Source: Ruminococcaceae bacterium UBA945
GTDB taxonomy: Bacteria; Bacillota; Clostridia; Oscillospirales; Acutalibacteraceae
DNA: 5,633 nt
Assembly: GCA_002293315.1 (NCBI GenBank)
Contig: DBCZ01000018.1
Span: forward strand, 258 to 5,890
Direction of reading: 5' to 3'
The position numbers and the translations under genes were made by a program. The notes beneath the pieces are model-generated. The model was not told the origin of the DNA. It did no database searches and worked only from the letters and a program-made list of their open reading frames with translations. Below, piece by piece: positions 5,585 through 5,633 of this stretch; position 1 is the first letter of the stretch, and each line of letters begins with the position of its first letter.

Positions 5585-5633
5585 CCGGATGAGTAGTTGA
5601 GTTTTTTGCAAGAGAATAAAGATGAGGCGAGTA

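Noticed and set aside
5563..5607. Possible terminator after the VOC gene
   Set aside because: A 9-bp stem with two G-T pairs (5563-5571 with 5580-5588) spans the stop codon, but the T6 run (5602-5607) starts 13 bases after it, too far for an intrinsic terminator.
5622..5633. Start of another gene, ATG AGG CGA GTA
   Set aside because: Only four codons are visible before the window ends, and the upstream AAGAGAATAAAG is a weak ribosome binding site; it cannot be supported.

Overview
The window reads as a chromosomal segment of an anaerobic Gram-positive bacterium, probably of the Clostridia (an Oscillospirales-type gut or rumen organism would fit). This is inferred from the gene content: a sodium-pumping decarboxylase split into separate carrier, beta and alpha proteins, strong AGGAGG-type ribosome binding sites, short intergenic regions, an AI-2E family permease and a small membrane zinc-ribbon protein. 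No taxonomic marker gene is present, so the assignment is tentative. I see no mobile element, CRISPR array, tRNA or rRNA.

Bases 1-2911 hold the 3' part of a sodium-translocating oxaloacetate decarboxylase operon on the + strand: the last 37 codons of a biotin carrier protein (with the AMKM biotinylation site), then oadB (membrane beta subunit, the Na+ pump), then oadA (carboxyltransferase alpha subunit, without its own biotin domain). The three work as one machine. OadA moves the carboxyl group of oxaloacetate to biotin on the carrier, and OadB decarboxylates carboxybiotin while exporting Na+. The missing gamma-type subunit and the operon promoter should lie to the left of the window. The oadB-oadA gap contains competing hairpins and an 11-base tandem repeat around the oadB stop codon. 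A strong intrinsic terminator closes the operon.

Bases 2964-4630 form a second + strand unit. A near-consensus promoter directly abuts the oad terminator. It drives a small tandem SH3-like protein, and very likely also the AI-2E family membrane permease 49 bases further on.

Bases 4667-5059 hold a - strand gene for a small membrane protein with a C-terminal CxxC/CxxC zinc ribbon, convergent with the permease gene. Its intrinsic terminator is built into the last codons of the permease gene. An AT-rich region of about 150 bases separates it from a divergent + strand gene (5207-5584) for a PhnB-like VOC/glyoxalase-fold protein. The last 49 bases hold no gene that I can support.

The window is mostly ordinary housekeeping sequence. 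I found no convincing undescribed multi-gene system. The best second-look items are the hairpin cluster in the oadB-oadA gap, the convergent terminator embedded in a coding region, the terminator-promoter junction, and the uncharacterised SH3-like and zinc-ribbon proteins.
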